Below, one piece after another: positions 43,403 to 53,353 of a stretch of DNA of 64,000 bases. The position numbers and the translations under genes are program-made. Within the stretch, counting starts at the first letter, position 1; each line of letters opens with the position of its first letter. The DNA lies in the NCBI RefSeq assembly GCF_030372765.1, contig NZ_JAUCMW010000009.1, positions 1 through 64,000 of the forward strand, read 5' to 3'. The DNA is from Labilibaculum sp. K2S. GTDB taxonomy: Bacteria > Bacteroidota > Bacteroidia > Bacteroidales > Marinifilaceae. Below the pieces are notes generated by a model that had not been told where the DNA came from, made no database searches, and saw nothing but the letters and a program-made list of their open reading frames with translations.

Positions 43403-46246
43403 ATGTTAAATAAAATGAAATTCCGCACCAGAGTAATCGCCGGATTCGGTTTAATATTGCTGTTTACGGTATCATTTGTTATCCTCTCTATTTTTCAGGT
43501 AAAAGACCTTCGCAACGAGTCTAAATTTATTTATACTCATACCTATACCGTAAGTAACGCTGTTCGGGACATTAATACACATATCCAAACCATGGAAAGC
43601 GCCATGAAGGATATTCTTCTAGCAAAAACACAACAAGAATTCGATCAGGCTATTGATACAATCAATTTATATCACCTAAAAGTAATGACTCAATTCGATA
43701 CTGTTTTCAATCGCTTTTTAGGCGATAAAAGAGATGTTGGAATTGCCTATCATACCTTTATAGAATGGGAAGAACTTCGAAATCAGATCATCGATTTAAA
43801 AGTTAGCGGCAAAGAGGTAAGTGCAAAAAAAATGGTTGATGGAATTGCGGCTGAACACCTCAATAAATTAAAAGAAAAAACGAAAGTAATGACTGATTTT
43901 GCCGAAGAACAGGCAAATCGCATCTATAAGGAAGCAACTTTAGCACACACAAAAAAATTATATATATTTATTGGTATAGCCATATTAATTGTTCTTGCAA
44001 GTTTATTTATTACCTATATTATTTCGGAGAGTATTTCCAGACCCATTAAAAAATTTATTTACAAAGCGCAGGCAATCTATCAAGGTCAAGGAAAAGGCTC
44101 TATCCGTCATATAAGTGAAGAACAGCTTCTGGATCATTCCATGACCGAATTAACTCAAACCTATACCAAACTTCAGAATGAAATAAAAGAACGGGAGCGT
44201 GGCGAGGACACCATTCGTGTTCAGTATCAGGAAATTCATGAATATTCAGAAAAATTAAGACTCTTTAATGATAAATTGGAAGAAAGAGTTACTGAACGAA
44301 CAATGGCTTTAGCCGAAAGTGAAGAAAAATATCGTAATCTAATAAACGGCAGTACCGATATTATTCTGGTAAATGAATATATTGGTGACGGCAGTTCTAA
44401 ATTAATAGAAGCAAATGACACATCCTGTGTAGTGCTGGGTTATTCAAGAGATGAACTTTTCACTCTATCTCCAGCGGATTACATTGAAGATCTTCCTGAT
44501 GATTATATCATTAACTCTATAAAAAGATTAACCAGAGAGAAACAATTCACTCATGAGCAAACCTTCGTTTCCAAGTATGGAAAAAAGACTCCAATGGAAA
44601 CCGTTAGTCAACTTGTGACTCTGCAGGGAAAACATGTCATCTTATCAACATCAAGAGATATTACAGAACGTAAACATGCTCAGCAGGCAATTGTACAGAG
44701 CGAGCGAAGGTTGAAAAAAATGATTCATCAATCTCCCCTTCCTATTGTTATTACTGATGAAAAGCAAAATATTGAATACTTTAATGATAAATTTATAGAG
44801 CTGTTTGAATACACTTTAGATGACATAAAAACTTCGGATGATTGGTATAAATCGTGTTTCCCTAATCGAAAATATCGTGAAGAAGTTAAAAACATTTGGA
44901 AAGAGGCTATTGCCAAAGCAAAAAAAGAGCATACCGACATAGGAAAACAAGAATTTCATATGACAATTAAAAATGGTGAAGTTCGTCATTGTGAATTCTT
45001 TATGGTTCCTTTTGATAATTCATCAATGATTATCATTAATGACATTTCGGAAATTATATCTACACAAAAAGAATTGGTGAAGGCCAAGGAAAAAGCAGAA
45101 GAAAGTGATCACTTAAAATCTGCCTTTTTGGCCAATATGTCTCATGAAATAAGAACACCAATGAATGGCATTATTGGTTTTGCGGATATGCTTCGCAGAT
45201 CAGACAAAACCGAAGCTCAGAGTGATACCTATATCAATATTATTTACAAAAGCTCTAATCAGTTACTAAAAATCATTAATGATATTCTTGACATTTCAAA
45301 ACTAGATTCGGGGCAAACCTTTATTAAAGAAACGAAATGCTTCCTGAATGTTATCTTAGACGAATTGTTTACCCAATTCTCTAAAGAAAATAGTGCGGAC
45401 GATGGTATTGATTTTAGAATTAACAAGACACTTTCGGATGAAGAAACATTTGTAATAACTGAAGAAAGAAAGTTGCGCCAAGTACTCTACAACTTACTTA
45501 ATAATGCATTTAAATTTACTTCTTCAGGTTTTATCGAATATGGATACAAATTAATTGATAATAATTTTTTGGAATTCTATGTTCAGGATTCAGGAATTGG
45601 AATCCAAAAGGAAAAACAAGAAATTATATTTGAACGTTTTAGACAGGTAGAAGAAACTTTTACCCGTAAATATGGAGGTACAGGACTTGGCTTAGCAATT
45701 TCGAAAGGCTTTGTTGAATTAATGGGCGGACAAATAAGAATGGAAACTGAAGAAGATAAAGGCACAACCTTCTACTTTACTATTCCTTATAAACCTGCAG
45801 GTACAGAGGAGGAAATCGTAAAAAACACGAATAAAAAAAACTACAAATGGGATGATAAACTAATTCTTGTTGTAGAAGATGATGAAACCAATTTTAAATA
45901 CATTGAAGCCGCCTTAAGACCAACAAAAGTTAAAATATTACACACAATATCAGGCAATAAAGCCATTGAGTTAAGCCTGAGAAACCCAACTATTAATTTG
46001 GTGTTAATGGATTTAAGATTGCCTGACATTAACGGCTTGGAAGCAACTCAGTCTATCAAAAAAATGAGAGACAATCTGCCTATTATTGCTCAAACAGCAA
46101 ATGCTTTTAGAGAAGATCGAAATAGAAGTATTGAAGCCGGATGTGATGATTTCATAGCAAAACCTTTTGACGAAAAGAAGTTGCTTGCCACAATTAATAA
46201 ACACCTAAAAAGGGGAAATAAGTTAATTAACCAAACAGGAATATAA
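43403..46246 (+). CDS. Hybrid sensor histidine kinase with PAS domains and receiver
   Basis: A 947-residue membrane kinase. The N-terminal helix (about 12-33), a periplasmic four-helix-bundle sensor region (about 34-185) and a second helix (about 187-208) come first. A coiled-coil/HAMP-like stretch, two PAS domains (about 305-430 and 435-560), HisKA with phospho-His581 (SHEIRTPMNGIIGF), HATPase_c (NLLNNAFKFT, GTGLGLAISKGFV) and a C-terminal receiver (VVEDDETNF, Asp870 in VLMDLRLP) follow. The receiver has no output domain, so phosphotransfer to another regulator is likely. It has no adjacent response regulator. It overlaps the convergent cyclase gene by 24 bases. Signal unknown. Confidence 0.9.
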   Translation: MLNKMKFRTRVIAGFGLILLFTVSFVILSIFQVKDLRNESKFIYTHTYTVSNAVRDINTHIQTMESAMKDILLAKTQQEFDQAIDTINLYHLKVMTQFDTVFNRFLGDKRDVGIAYHTFIEWEELRNQIIDLKVSGKEVSAKKMVDGIAAEHLNKLKEKTKVMTDFAEEQANRIYKEATLAHTKKLYIFIGIAILIVLASLFITYIISESISRPIKKFIYKAQAIYQGQGKGSIRHISEEQLLDHSMTELTQTYTKLQNEIKERERGEDTIRVQYQEIHEYSEKLRLFNDKLEERVTERTMALAESEEKYRNLINGSTDIILVNEYIGDGSSKLIEANDTSCVVLGYSRDELFTLSPADYIEDLPDDYIINSIKRLTREKQFTHEQTFVSKYGKKTPMETVSQLVTLQGKHVILSTSRDITERKHAQQAIVQSERRLKKMIHQSPLPIVITDEKQNIEYFNDKFIELFEYTLDDIKTSDDWYKSCFPNRKYREEVKNIWKEAIAKAKKEHTDIGKQEFHMTIKNGEVRHCEFFMVPFDNSSMIIINDISEIISTQKELVKAKEKAEESDHLKSAFLANMSHEIRTPMNGIIGFADMLRRSDKTEAQSDTYINIIYKSSNQLLKIINDILDISKLDSGQTFIKETKCFLNVILDELFTQFSKENSADDGIDFRINKTLSDEETFVITEERKLRQVLYNLLNNAFKFTSSGFIEYGYKLIDNNFLEFYVQDSGIGIQKEKQEIIFERFRQVEETFTRKYGGTGLGLAISKGFVELMGGQIRMETEEDKGTTFYFTIPYKPAGTEEEIVKNTNKKNYKWDDKLILVVEDDETNFKYIEAALRPTKVKILHTISGNKAIELSLRNPTINLVLMDLRLPDINGLEATQSIKKMRDNLPIIAQTANAFREDRNRSIEAGCDDFIAKPFDEKKLLATINKHLKRGNKLINQTGI

Positions 46247-47302
46247 TTCTGTTGGTATTTTTTTTCCTGTCAGCAATACTGCTCCCAAAAAAGTATACAT
46301 ATCAACCTTCTTGTTCTTCTTTTTCAGCTCTGCCAACAAATCTCCGGAAATCAGCAGTCTTGATTCATAAGAATTACATAGTCCCTGAATCCTTGAAGCT
46401 GTGTTTATTGCATCACCATGATAAGCAATTTCAGATTTTAACTCTCCAACTTCTGCTACCATTACTTTACCTGAATGCACTCCAGCCTTAAAAATGGGTA
46501 TCATTCCATAAGTCTTTTGATAATATCCCTTTTTCTTCTCAAGAATATCCAAAAAATCATAAAATACCTGCAGGCATCTCAGATTTTCTATTCCATCGTT
46601 TATTTTCCAGGTCAATACAACCTCATCACCAACGTACTGGTAGATTTGAGCATGATTTACACGAACGGCATCAGAAATGTCTTTAAAACAGTCTTGAATC
46701 AGCCTGCTATATTTAAAATGTCCCAATTTTTCGGCATAATAAGTCGAAGATTTTAAATCCATAAACAAAAAGATTCGCTTCTCTTCTTTTGGTTTGTAAT
46801 ATCTTCCCAACAAAAATTTTACGAGTATTCCTTTTCCCAATTTCCGATCAATTTCGTGGAAGATCTCAATTAAACTTCCAACGATAAAAAAGTAAACCAA
46901 TATGGCGTAAAACATCTGAGAACGATACAGAGACAATAATTGAGGAAAGGTAGCCGGGAAATCATCTATAGAAAAAAAATCTCCCATATGATACATACAA
47001 TAAATCAGTAAATAAGCACTGCTAACATTTACCAACAGGCTAACAATTATTAGAAGAAAATATGTTGGTATCTTGTTGCGAAGATATCTAGCCAATTTAA
47101 AGATTACACCCCAAATTATTCCAGCAATAATACCGGTCCACAGTACATTTTTAATATTTTGTATCTTATAAACAGACAGATGACTTGTTTCATCTACTTG
47201 GAAAATCATTAAAAAAAAGAGCGCAAGTATCCAAACAGAGATTATAGTGAGGAAATAAACACCTAGTGATCTGTAGCTTGATTTGAATGAGACTTTATCC
47301 AT
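46223..47302 (-). CDS. Membrane-bound class III adenylate/guanylate cyclase
   Basis: A 359-residue protein with four predicted membrane helices in the first ~155 residues and a C-terminal class III nucleotide cyclase domain. Catalytic landmarks are RIFLFMDLKSSTYYAEKLG, where Asp is the first metal ligand, and YQYVGDEVVLTW, with the second Asp in GDE. The downstream AYHGDAINTASRIQGLC resembles the substrate and transition-state region. cAMP versus cGMP cannot be read. The expected DIxGFTxLSE variant is changed to MDLKSSTYYAE. It is encoded after a 64-residue ORF, overlapping it by 8 bases. Confidence 0.88.
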   Translation of the reverse strand: MDKVSFKSSYRSLGVYFLTIISVWILALFFLMIFQVDETSHLSVYKIQNIKNVLWTGIIAGIIWGVIFKLARYLRNKIPTYFLLIIVSLLVNVSSAYLLIYCMYHMGDFFSIDDFPATFPQLLSLYRSQMFYAILVYFFIVGSLIEIFHEIDRKLGKGILVKFLLGRYYKPKEEKRIFLFMDLKSSTYYAEKLGHFKYSRLIQDCFKDISDAVRVNHAQIYQYVGDEVVLTWKINDGIENLRCLQVFYDFLDILEKKKGYYQKTYGMIPIFKAGVHSGKVMVAEVGELKSEIAYHGDAINTASRIQGLCNSYESRLLISGDLLAELKKKNKKVDMYTFLGAVLLTGKKIPTELYSCLVN

Positions 47303-47489
47303 TGCCGTTAAGAAACTGTACCAACTCCTCCACCTCTTTATACGAATTTATCACATAATCCTCATTCATCTTAAGATGAAACAAATGATTCTCTAATATT
47401 TTAATATTTTCCCGAGATGTTTTACCCAATTTGGTGATTCCAAACTGATATAATTTGTCTCTGTCCTGATGCCTGCTATCTACTATCAT
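47295..47489 (-). CDS. Small ORF translationally coupled to the cyclase gene
   Basis: An unrecognised 64-residue polar protein (MIVDSRHQDRDKLYQFG ... VEELVQFLNGNG) with no membrane segment. Its last codons overlap the start of the cyclase by 8 bases, a pattern of translational coupling. No domain is recognised. It may be a small regulator of the cyclase, or only a leader ORF. Confidence 0.5.
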   Translation of the reverse strand: MIVDSRHQDRDKLYQFGITKLGKTSRENIKILENHLFHLKMNEDYVINSYKEVEELVQFLNGNG

Positions 47490-47500
47490 ACCTGTATATA

Positions 47501-47568
47501 AAAAAGGAGTGACCGAATTAAAACTGACGATTAAACATCAGTCCCATCCTACTGATTAATTCGGTCAC
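47501..47568 (-). terminator. Intrinsic terminator of the efflux operon
   Basis: Perfect 12-bp stem gtgaccgaatta / taattcggtcac (47509-47520 and 47557-47568) with a 36-base loop that has its own actga/tcagt hairpin. On the minus strand it is followed by tcctttttt (47501-47508 in reverse). It lies 14 bases beyond the TolC gene stop. Confidence 0.75.
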
Positions 47569-47581
47569 ATCCACCCCACTA

Positions 47582-48949
47582 TTAGATTGCCAATTCTCCA
47601 ATTGATTTCAAGAAACGAATTTCCTTTAGCTTGTAGTTTATCTTTGAATCAATCAACTCACCATGTGCTCTTTGCCAAAAAGCCTGTGCATCAAGCAATT
47701 CTGTTGTATTGGCCAAACCTTCATAAAAACTATTCTGAGTAAGCTCAACGTTTTCATTTGCTTGATCCATTGACACTTTCGCCAATTCAATTTGCTGATA
47801 TGCTTCCTGTAATTTGAAGTAAGACTGCTGCACTTCAAGACTAATCAGATCTCTGGTGCGATCCATTTCCAACTCCTTTTGTTTACTTCTAAACCGCACA
47901 GATGCGACTTTATGCTTGCGTTCCTGCCAATGAAAAACCGGAACAGACAAATTCGCTTGAACAGCCAAAATTTTTGATGACCCAATCAAACTTTCAATTC
48001 TACTTATATAAGAGTAAGATGCACCAACTCCTAACTGAGGTAAATAATCAGCCTGAGTGTTTTTGATCTGTTCCTGTGAAATTTCAACCTGTTTACCCAA
48101 CATCAATAGTTCTGGTCTTTGATTTAATGCTTTTTGCATGTAATCAGCATCAATTGCATTTTGTGTGATTGTAATTGTTGTGTCTGTGGCAATAATATCA
48201 CCCATCAAATCTCTTCCAATCACCTGACACAAAGACATTTTAGACAATACCATCAAGTTTTGCACCCTAAACAAATCCAATTTTGCCTGATTCAATTGTA
48301 CCTGAGCCTTTAATAATTCATTTTTAGTGGTTATCTCCAAATCAAATGCATTTTGCAGATCCTGAACCAAAGCTGAAAGCATCTTCACATATTTCTCAGC
48401 CAATTTACCCTTCTCATTTATGGAAACAAGATTCCAGTACGCCTGATCAGTTTCCAGCAAAACATCCGATGACTGCAACTTCCTGTTGTAGATGGAAATC
48501 TCTCTTCCCATCTTAGTCATTTGATAGGAGCTTCTTATTTTTCCTCCCATATATATTGGCTGGGTAAGCGTTAAATTAGAAGAAAAATAATCGATATCTC
48601 CCAACTCTAAATTAAAACCAGGAAAATAAACATCACTGGTACCACTATAAATTCCCTGCTGCGCTTCAGACAAACTGTTCGCTGTAGGTAGAAACGAGCC
48701 CGGCAAATTAATATCATCTATGTCATGATAATAATTATACGATCCACTTGCTTTTAAATTTGGTAAAAACTGAGTGAATACATATCGAACATCCGACTCC
48801 TTTTCCGCAATCATTTCATCAGCAATTTTAATTTTCTGATTGTATTCCAATGCCAATGTGCGGCTCTCGCTCAATGACAACTGCTCCTGTGCAAATCCAT
48901 GAAAAGCAATCAGGGAAAAGCTCAAAAGACCAAGTATTTTATTTTTCAT
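47582..48949 (-). CDS. TolC-family outer-membrane efflux protein
   Basis: A 455-residue outer-membrane channel started at MKNKILGLLSFSLIAFHGFAQ (ATG 48949); nine further residues upstream are possible but would push the signal peptide inside. The mature part has two TolC-type repeats of long helices and strands, for example RTLALEYNQKIKIADEMIAEKESDVRYVFTQFLPNLKASGSYNYY and QVEISQEQIKNTQADYLPQLGVGASYSYIS. It is the exit duct for the RND pump. Last gene of the MFP-RND-TolC operon and followed by a terminator. Confidence 0.88.
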   Translation of the reverse strand: MKNKILGLLSFSLIAFHGFAQEQLSLSESRTLALEYNQKIKIADEMIAEKESDVRYVFTQFLPNLKASGSYNYYHDIDDINLPGSFLPTANSLSEAQQGIYSGTSDVYFPGFNLELGDIDYFSSNLTLTQPIYMGGKIRSSYQMTKMGREISIYNRKLQSSDVLLETDQAYWNLVSINEKGKLAEKYVKMLSALVQDLQNAFDLEITTKNELLKAQVQLNQAKLDLFRVQNLMVLSKMSLCQVIGRDLMGDIIATDTTITITQNAIDADYMQKALNQRPELLMLGKQVEISQEQIKNTQADYLPQLGVGASYSYISRIESLIGSSKILAVQANLSVPVFHWQERKHKVASVRFRSKQKELEMDRTRDLISLEVQQSYFKLQEAYQQIELAKVSMDQANENVELTQNSFYEGLANTTELLDAQAFWQRAHGELIDSKINYKLKEIRFLKSIGELAI

Positions 48950-48974
48950 ATGATAATAATTGTATGTTCTTGCC

Positions 48975-49046
48975 ATATGGAACTTATCCTGCCGGGATAA
49001 TCATCTCCCTGTGTGTCGCAATCGTTTTGGCATGAACGTTTCATAT
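48975..49046 (+). repeat. Dispersed ~71-nt element, copy 2, possibly a structured RNA
   Basis: Between the RND and TolC genes, antisense to that operon. The ends pair (48975-48983 with 49038-49046, one G-U). The internal TGTCG / TGGCA stem (49014-49018 and 49028-49032) keeps pairing through two G-U changes relative to copy 1 at 2071-2141. The GTGTGTC stretch and the pairing segments are the most conserved parts. Function unknown. Confidence 0.5.
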
Positions 49047-49056
49047 CTGCTAACAC

Positions 49057-52000
49057 TTATAAATCCATTACGTTTTTGGTTGAAACCCGATAAAAAATTG
49101 CATACAAAACAGGTACTACGATCAAAGTTATTAGAGTGCCAATCAATAACCCAAACATAATGGCAACGGCCATTCCACCAAATAGTTCATCGCTGATTAA
49201 AGGGATCATACCAAGAATTGTTGTAAAAGATGCCATAATAACCGGACGCATTCTCGAAACTGCAGAATCGATAATGGCCATTAAAATTTCTTTTCCCTCA
49301 TTTATATCCTGATTTATCTGATCCAGTAAGACCACAGCATTTTTAATCATCATCCCCATAAGTCCGAGTGTACCAATTATTGCCACAAAACCAAAAGGTT
49401 TCCCGGTAAATAATAAACCATAACTCACACCAATAAAAGCGAGTGGAAGAATGGATAAAATGATAATTGGTTGTCGGAAATTATTGAACAGCATCATGAT
49501 AATAATTACTATCAACAAAAATGCCAAAGGCATAAATTTTTTAATACTATCAGTTGCATCTACGCTATCTTTATGCTCTCCTAACCATTCTAAATCGTAC
49601 CCTTCGGGCAAAGGAATTGCCTCAATCTTTGCATGAAGATTTTTAAATGTATCCGGAGCTTTATATCCTGGTGCCGGATCACATTGAGCCTTAATTGCTC
49701 TTCGACGGTCGTAACGTTTAATTATTGGATCTTCAAAATCAATTTTAATATCCGAAACTACCTGACGCAGTGGAATACTATGGGCTACATTTCCCCAAAC
49801 AGGCGTATTTTCCAAAGCTTCGATGTAGTTGTCTTCCTTCGCTTTTGTTTTCAGAATAATCGGCATCATATCATCACCTTGATAAAAACGCCCTATTGGT
49901 AAACCATCAGTTGCACAAGCCAATGCATTCGACACATCGGAACGGGAAATATTAGTTACCCGTGATTGTGCCTGCGAAAAAACAGGATTCCAAACCTTAA
50001 CAGGATTTTTCCAGTTATTGGTTACTTTAGCTGCTGTAGGTTCTGCCGCCATAATTTTTTCCGCCTGATCGGACAAATCTCTTAAAACCTTAGGATCCGG
50101 TCCTGAAAACTTAGCCTCAATCATATATTCTGCAAAAATTGGAGAATAGTATCTTACACGACATCTTGCCGAGGAATAATTTGCATCTAAATACTCCTGA
50201 ACCTCCTTTCCTAATCTTTTTGTTGTCTCATAATCCTTTGTATCGATTATCAATTCTCCATAATTTGAATTATTATTTATAAAAGGACGAACCAATGTAT
50301 ATCGGGCAGGAGTTGCACCTAAACTAGTTGTTACATTTAGTACATCTTTCTGTTTCAGTAAATATGCCTCAACCTCGCCAAGATCCTTTTCAACATTTTC
50401 AATATCAGAACCTACAGGCAAATAATACTCCACAATAAACTGATTATACTCCAAATTTGGCATAAACAGTTGCTTCACATTTTTAAAAGCAAATATTGAT
50501 GATACAAATACCAATACGGTAAGTGAAATAATTAATGTTTTGTGTCGCAAAGAATATTTAACAAAACCACGGAAATACTGATAGAATTTTCCACTGTATG
50601 GATCTGTATTATCCCCTTCTTTCTTACTGTATTTCTTACCTTTCAAGAATAAATCGCAGAAATAAGGTGTTTGGGTTAAGGCCAGCAACCAACTTAAAAA
50701 CAAAGAAATTGCAATTACCTGAAACAAACTGGCACAAAATTCACCTGTACTGTCCGGCGATAAATAAATTGGCAAAAAGGCAAGTATTGCCACTAAAGTA
50801 GCTCCGAGTAATGGCATGGCAGTTTGCTTAGATGTCCTTACCATAGCATCTTTTCGCGGAATCCCTTTTTTGAGATCAACCAAAATACCATCGGCAATAA
50901 CAATAGCATTATCTACCAACATTCCCATTGCAACAATAATCGCAGCCAAACTCACCCGCTGCAATGCAATGTCAAAACTAAGCATTACAATAAAAGTTCC
51001 TAATATGGTAAATATCAAACCACTACCAATCAAAAGACCTGTTCTGAATCCCATAACCAGAAGCAATACAATCACCACAATTAAAACCGATTCAATTAGA
51101 TTCGCCATGAATTGCTCTATAGCAATACTTACACGATCCGGCTGATAAAAAACGCGGTTGATCTGTATCCCAACAGGAACATTTGTCATTAATTTATCAA
51201 TCTTATCCTGAACAAGTTCTCCCAATTCAATCACATTTCCACCCTTATCCATGGCTATTGCCAAACCAATAGCCGAAGATTGATTGTACTTCATTTTATT
51301 GGTGTATGGTGTATAGGAATCTTTCTTAATATCAGCAATATCTTTTAGAAAAACCGAATTCTTACCACTGCCCGAAATCAATAAATTCTTTAAATCATCA
51401 AGCTGATGGAAACTCCCATTCGAAGCAATTCTTACCCTATTACTCCCAACTTTGAAAGTGCCGGGATCAACAATCTTATTTTGAGCATCAAGAATTTGAA
51501 TCACCTTATAGGGATGAATACCCAAAAAAGCCATTTTTTCTTGAGAAATTTCAATATTAACACAGGATTGCTGTTCTCCAAATAAGTTAATTCGTTTCAC
51601 TCCAGGCACAAGAAGTAGCTCTCTCTTCATGTATCGGGAATAATCCTTTAATTCCTCATCAGAAAAACCATCTCCGCTTAAAGCAAGAAAAATCCCATAA
51701 ACATCTCCATAATCGTCAAATACCATTGGATGAGATACTCCTGATGGTAAGTAAACACTTACATCATTCACTTTTCGACGCAGAATATCCCATATTTGAG
51801 GGAGATCTTTAGTTCGCACCGATGGAGCAATTTCCACAGTAATCTCTGAGTATCCTGCCATCGATCTGGATTCAATAAAATCGACATTATCCATAGATTG
51901 AATGGCTGTCTCCAAAATATCTGTAACGCGCAATTCTACTTCATGAGGAGAAGCCCCAGGATACTTAGTAATTACCAAAGCTGATTTCACACTAATTTCG

Positions 52001-52113
52001 GCATCTTCAAGCTTTGACATTTTTAGAAAAGAAACAACACCTCCAATTGCAATAGCAATCAGCACAAAAAGCAATACCTTCCGATGATTCAATACAGCCT
52101 CTGTAAAATTCAT
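49057..52113 (-). CDS. RND-family efflux permease
   Basis: A 1018-residue inner-membrane RND transporter with twelve predicted helices and two large periplasmic loops. The N-terminus FLKMSKLEDAEISVKSALVITKYPGASPHEVELRVTDILE is typical. TM4 contains GMLVDNAIVIADGILVDLKKG, with the conserved Asp of proton relay. The second half shows GLMGMMIKNAVVLLDQIN. It exports drugs, detergents or other compounds in a proton-driven complex with the MFP and TolC genes. Substrate unknown. It overlaps the MFP gene by 4 bases. Confidence 0.92.
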   Translation of the reverse strand: MNFTEAVLNHRKVLLFVLIAIAIGGVVSFLKMSKLEDAEISVKSALVITKYPGASPHEVELRVTDILETAIQSMDNVDFIESRSMAGYSEITVEIAPSVRTKDLPQIWDILRRKVNDVSVYLPSGVSHPMVFDDYGDVYGIFLALSGDGFSDEELKDYSRYMKRELLLVPGVKRINLFGEQQSCVNIEISQEKMAFLGIHPYKVIQILDAQNKIVDPGTFKVGSNRVRIASNGSFHQLDDLKNLLISGSGKNSVFLKDIADIKKDSYTPYTNKMKYNQSSAIGLAIAMDKGGNVIELGELVQDKIDKLMTNVPVGIQINRVFYQPDRVSIAIEQFMANLIESVLIVVIVLLLVMGFRTGLLIGSGLIFTILGTFIVMLSFDIALQRVSLAAIIVAMGMLVDNAIVIADGILVDLKKGIPRKDAMVRTSKQTAMPLLGATLVAILAFLPIYLSPDSTGEFCASLFQVIAISLFLSWLLALTQTPYFCDLFLKGKKYSKKEGDNTDPYSGKFYQYFRGFVKYSLRHKTLIISLTVLVFVSSIFAFKNVKQLFMPNLEYNQFIVEYYLPVGSDIENVEKDLGEVEAYLLKQKDVLNVTTSLGATPARYTLVRPFINNNSNYGELIIDTKDYETTKRLGKEVQEYLDANYSSARCRVRYYSPIFAEYMIEAKFSGPDPKVLRDLSDQAEKIMAAEPTAAKVTNNWKNPVKVWNPVFSQAQSRVTNISRSDVSNALACATDGLPIGRFYQGDDMMPIILKTKAKEDNYIEALENTPVWGNVAHSIPLRQVVSDIKIDFEDPIIKRYDRRRAIKAQCDPAPGYKAPDTFKNLHAKIEAIPLPEGYDLEWLGEHKDSVDATDSIKKFMPLAFLLIVIIIMMLFNNFRQPIIILSILPLAFIGVSYGLLFTGKPFGFVAIIGTLGLMGMMIKNAVVLLDQINQDINEGKEILMAIIDSAVSRMRPVIMASFTTILGMIPLISDELFGGMAVAIMFGLLIGTLITLIVVPVLYAIFYRVSTKNVMDL

Positions 52114-53183
52114 AACTGACCTCCGATATTAGAGTTTGACTTTTGAAGTAATTGCTTTACTTTTTGACCTTCTCGAAGACTATTAATACCAGCAGATACA
52201 ATCAAATCTCCACTTGAAATACCTTTAATGATGTTAATCATTCCCATGGAATCAAAACCTTTCATCTGCACCTCTTTGCTTTTTACGCAATTCGTGCTCT
52301 CATTGTAAACCCACACATACGATTTTCCCTCTTTACTAAACACAGACTCTACCGGTACTTTACAACCTGTAGTAGTTGTCGGTTTTAATTTTGTTGTAAC
52401 ACTTGCCACCATTCCCGGAACAATTTGTTTATTCTGAGTATCGATTTTCAATCTCATTCTAAAAAAATTATCCCCATTTGGCTTTCTTTCAATTTCAATT
52501 AATTTCAGATTGAAATCAATATTTGGAAAGTTTTCAAAATTCGCACTGAATTCGGTAAATAATTTATGCTGAAGAAAATCATTTTCACTTAAAGCGGCCG
52601 TAACTTCTAAATTTTTCAAATCCAAAAGGGAAACAATAGGCTGACCGGCACCAATTTTTTCGAAATTTTCAACATACATAGCTTGCACGTATCCTGAAAA
52701 TGGTGCGTAAATTTTTGTGTCTTTTAAAGAATTCTCGGCAGCTTCTTTTTGTGCTTTTGCCAATTTATATACTGCCTGGATTTGATCATACGTACTTTTT
52801 GATGTGCTTTTCTTCTCGTACAATGCAGTATATCTTTCTGCTTGTAATTTTGCATTCTCAAAATTTGCATTAGCAGATTCCAATTGCACCAAATAATCAC
52901 GATCATTTAATACCGCTACAAGCTCTCCTTTTTCAACAAACTGGCCCTCATTCACTTTTAAATCTACAAGTGGTCCTGCAATTTGAAAGGCTAATTTTAC
53001 TTCTCTGGATTCCTTAACCAAACCTGTAAAAACCTTAACTGAAGTGCCATTGGAGTTATCACTTACTTTATACACCTTAACTGGCTGAATAATCTCCGTT
53101 TTGGATTCCTCTTTTTTCTTGCATGCAAAAATCCCTACTGATAAAATTGTAGTAAGAATCACCATTTTAATTAGTTTCATCAT
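52110..53183 (-). CDS. RND efflux periplasmic adaptor (membrane fusion protein)
   Basis: A 357-residue lipoprotein adaptor (signal MMKLIKMVILTTILSVGIFAC, lipobox Cys at 21). The biotinyl-lipoyl halves are split around a helical hairpin (LDLKVNEGQFVEKGELVAVLNDRDY then DTKIYAPFSGYVQAMYVENFEKIGAGQPI). The beta-barrel and membrane-proximal domains follow. It links the RND pump to TolC. It starts the operon, about 20 bases downstream of a palindromic operator candidate. Confidence 0.9.
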   Translation of the reverse strand: MMKLIKMVILTTILSVGIFACKKKEESKTEIIQPVKVYKVSDNSNGTSVKVFTGLVKESREVKLAFQIAGPLVDLKVNEGQFVEKGELVAVLNDRDYLVQLESANANFENAKLQAERYTALYEKKSTSKSTYDQIQAVYKLAKAQKEAAENSLKDTKIYAPFSGYVQAMYVENFEKIGAGQPIVSLLDLKNLEVTAALSENDFLQHKLFTEFSANFENFPNIDFNLKLIEIERKPNGDNFFRMRLKIDTQNKQIVPGMVASVTTKLKPTTTTGCKVPVESVFSKEGKSYVWVYNESTNCVKSKEVQMKGFDSMGMINIIKGISSGDLIVSAGINSLREGQKVKQLLQKSNSNIGGQL

Positions 53184-53199
53184 TTTAATTTTGTTGCTT

Positions 53200-53216
53200 T
53201 GAACTATTTTAGTTCA
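53200..53216. promoter_or_regulatory. Candidate TetR operator of the efflux operon
   Basis: TGAACTA-ttt-TAGTTCA, a perfect 7-3-7 palindrome, 17 bases before the MFP start. It fits the size of a TetR-family operator, and the TetR gene is immediately upstream. Confidence 0.55.
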
Positions 53217-53353
53217 CCGGGTTCATTTTCTTCAAAAAAAATATTGAAGCATATCTACCTCAACAGTTTTACACACTCTATACTATTTCTAAAAAGACTT
53301 TAACCACCTGTATCGCTTATTTTAGGTAGTTAAAAAACTATTTTTTTCATTTT

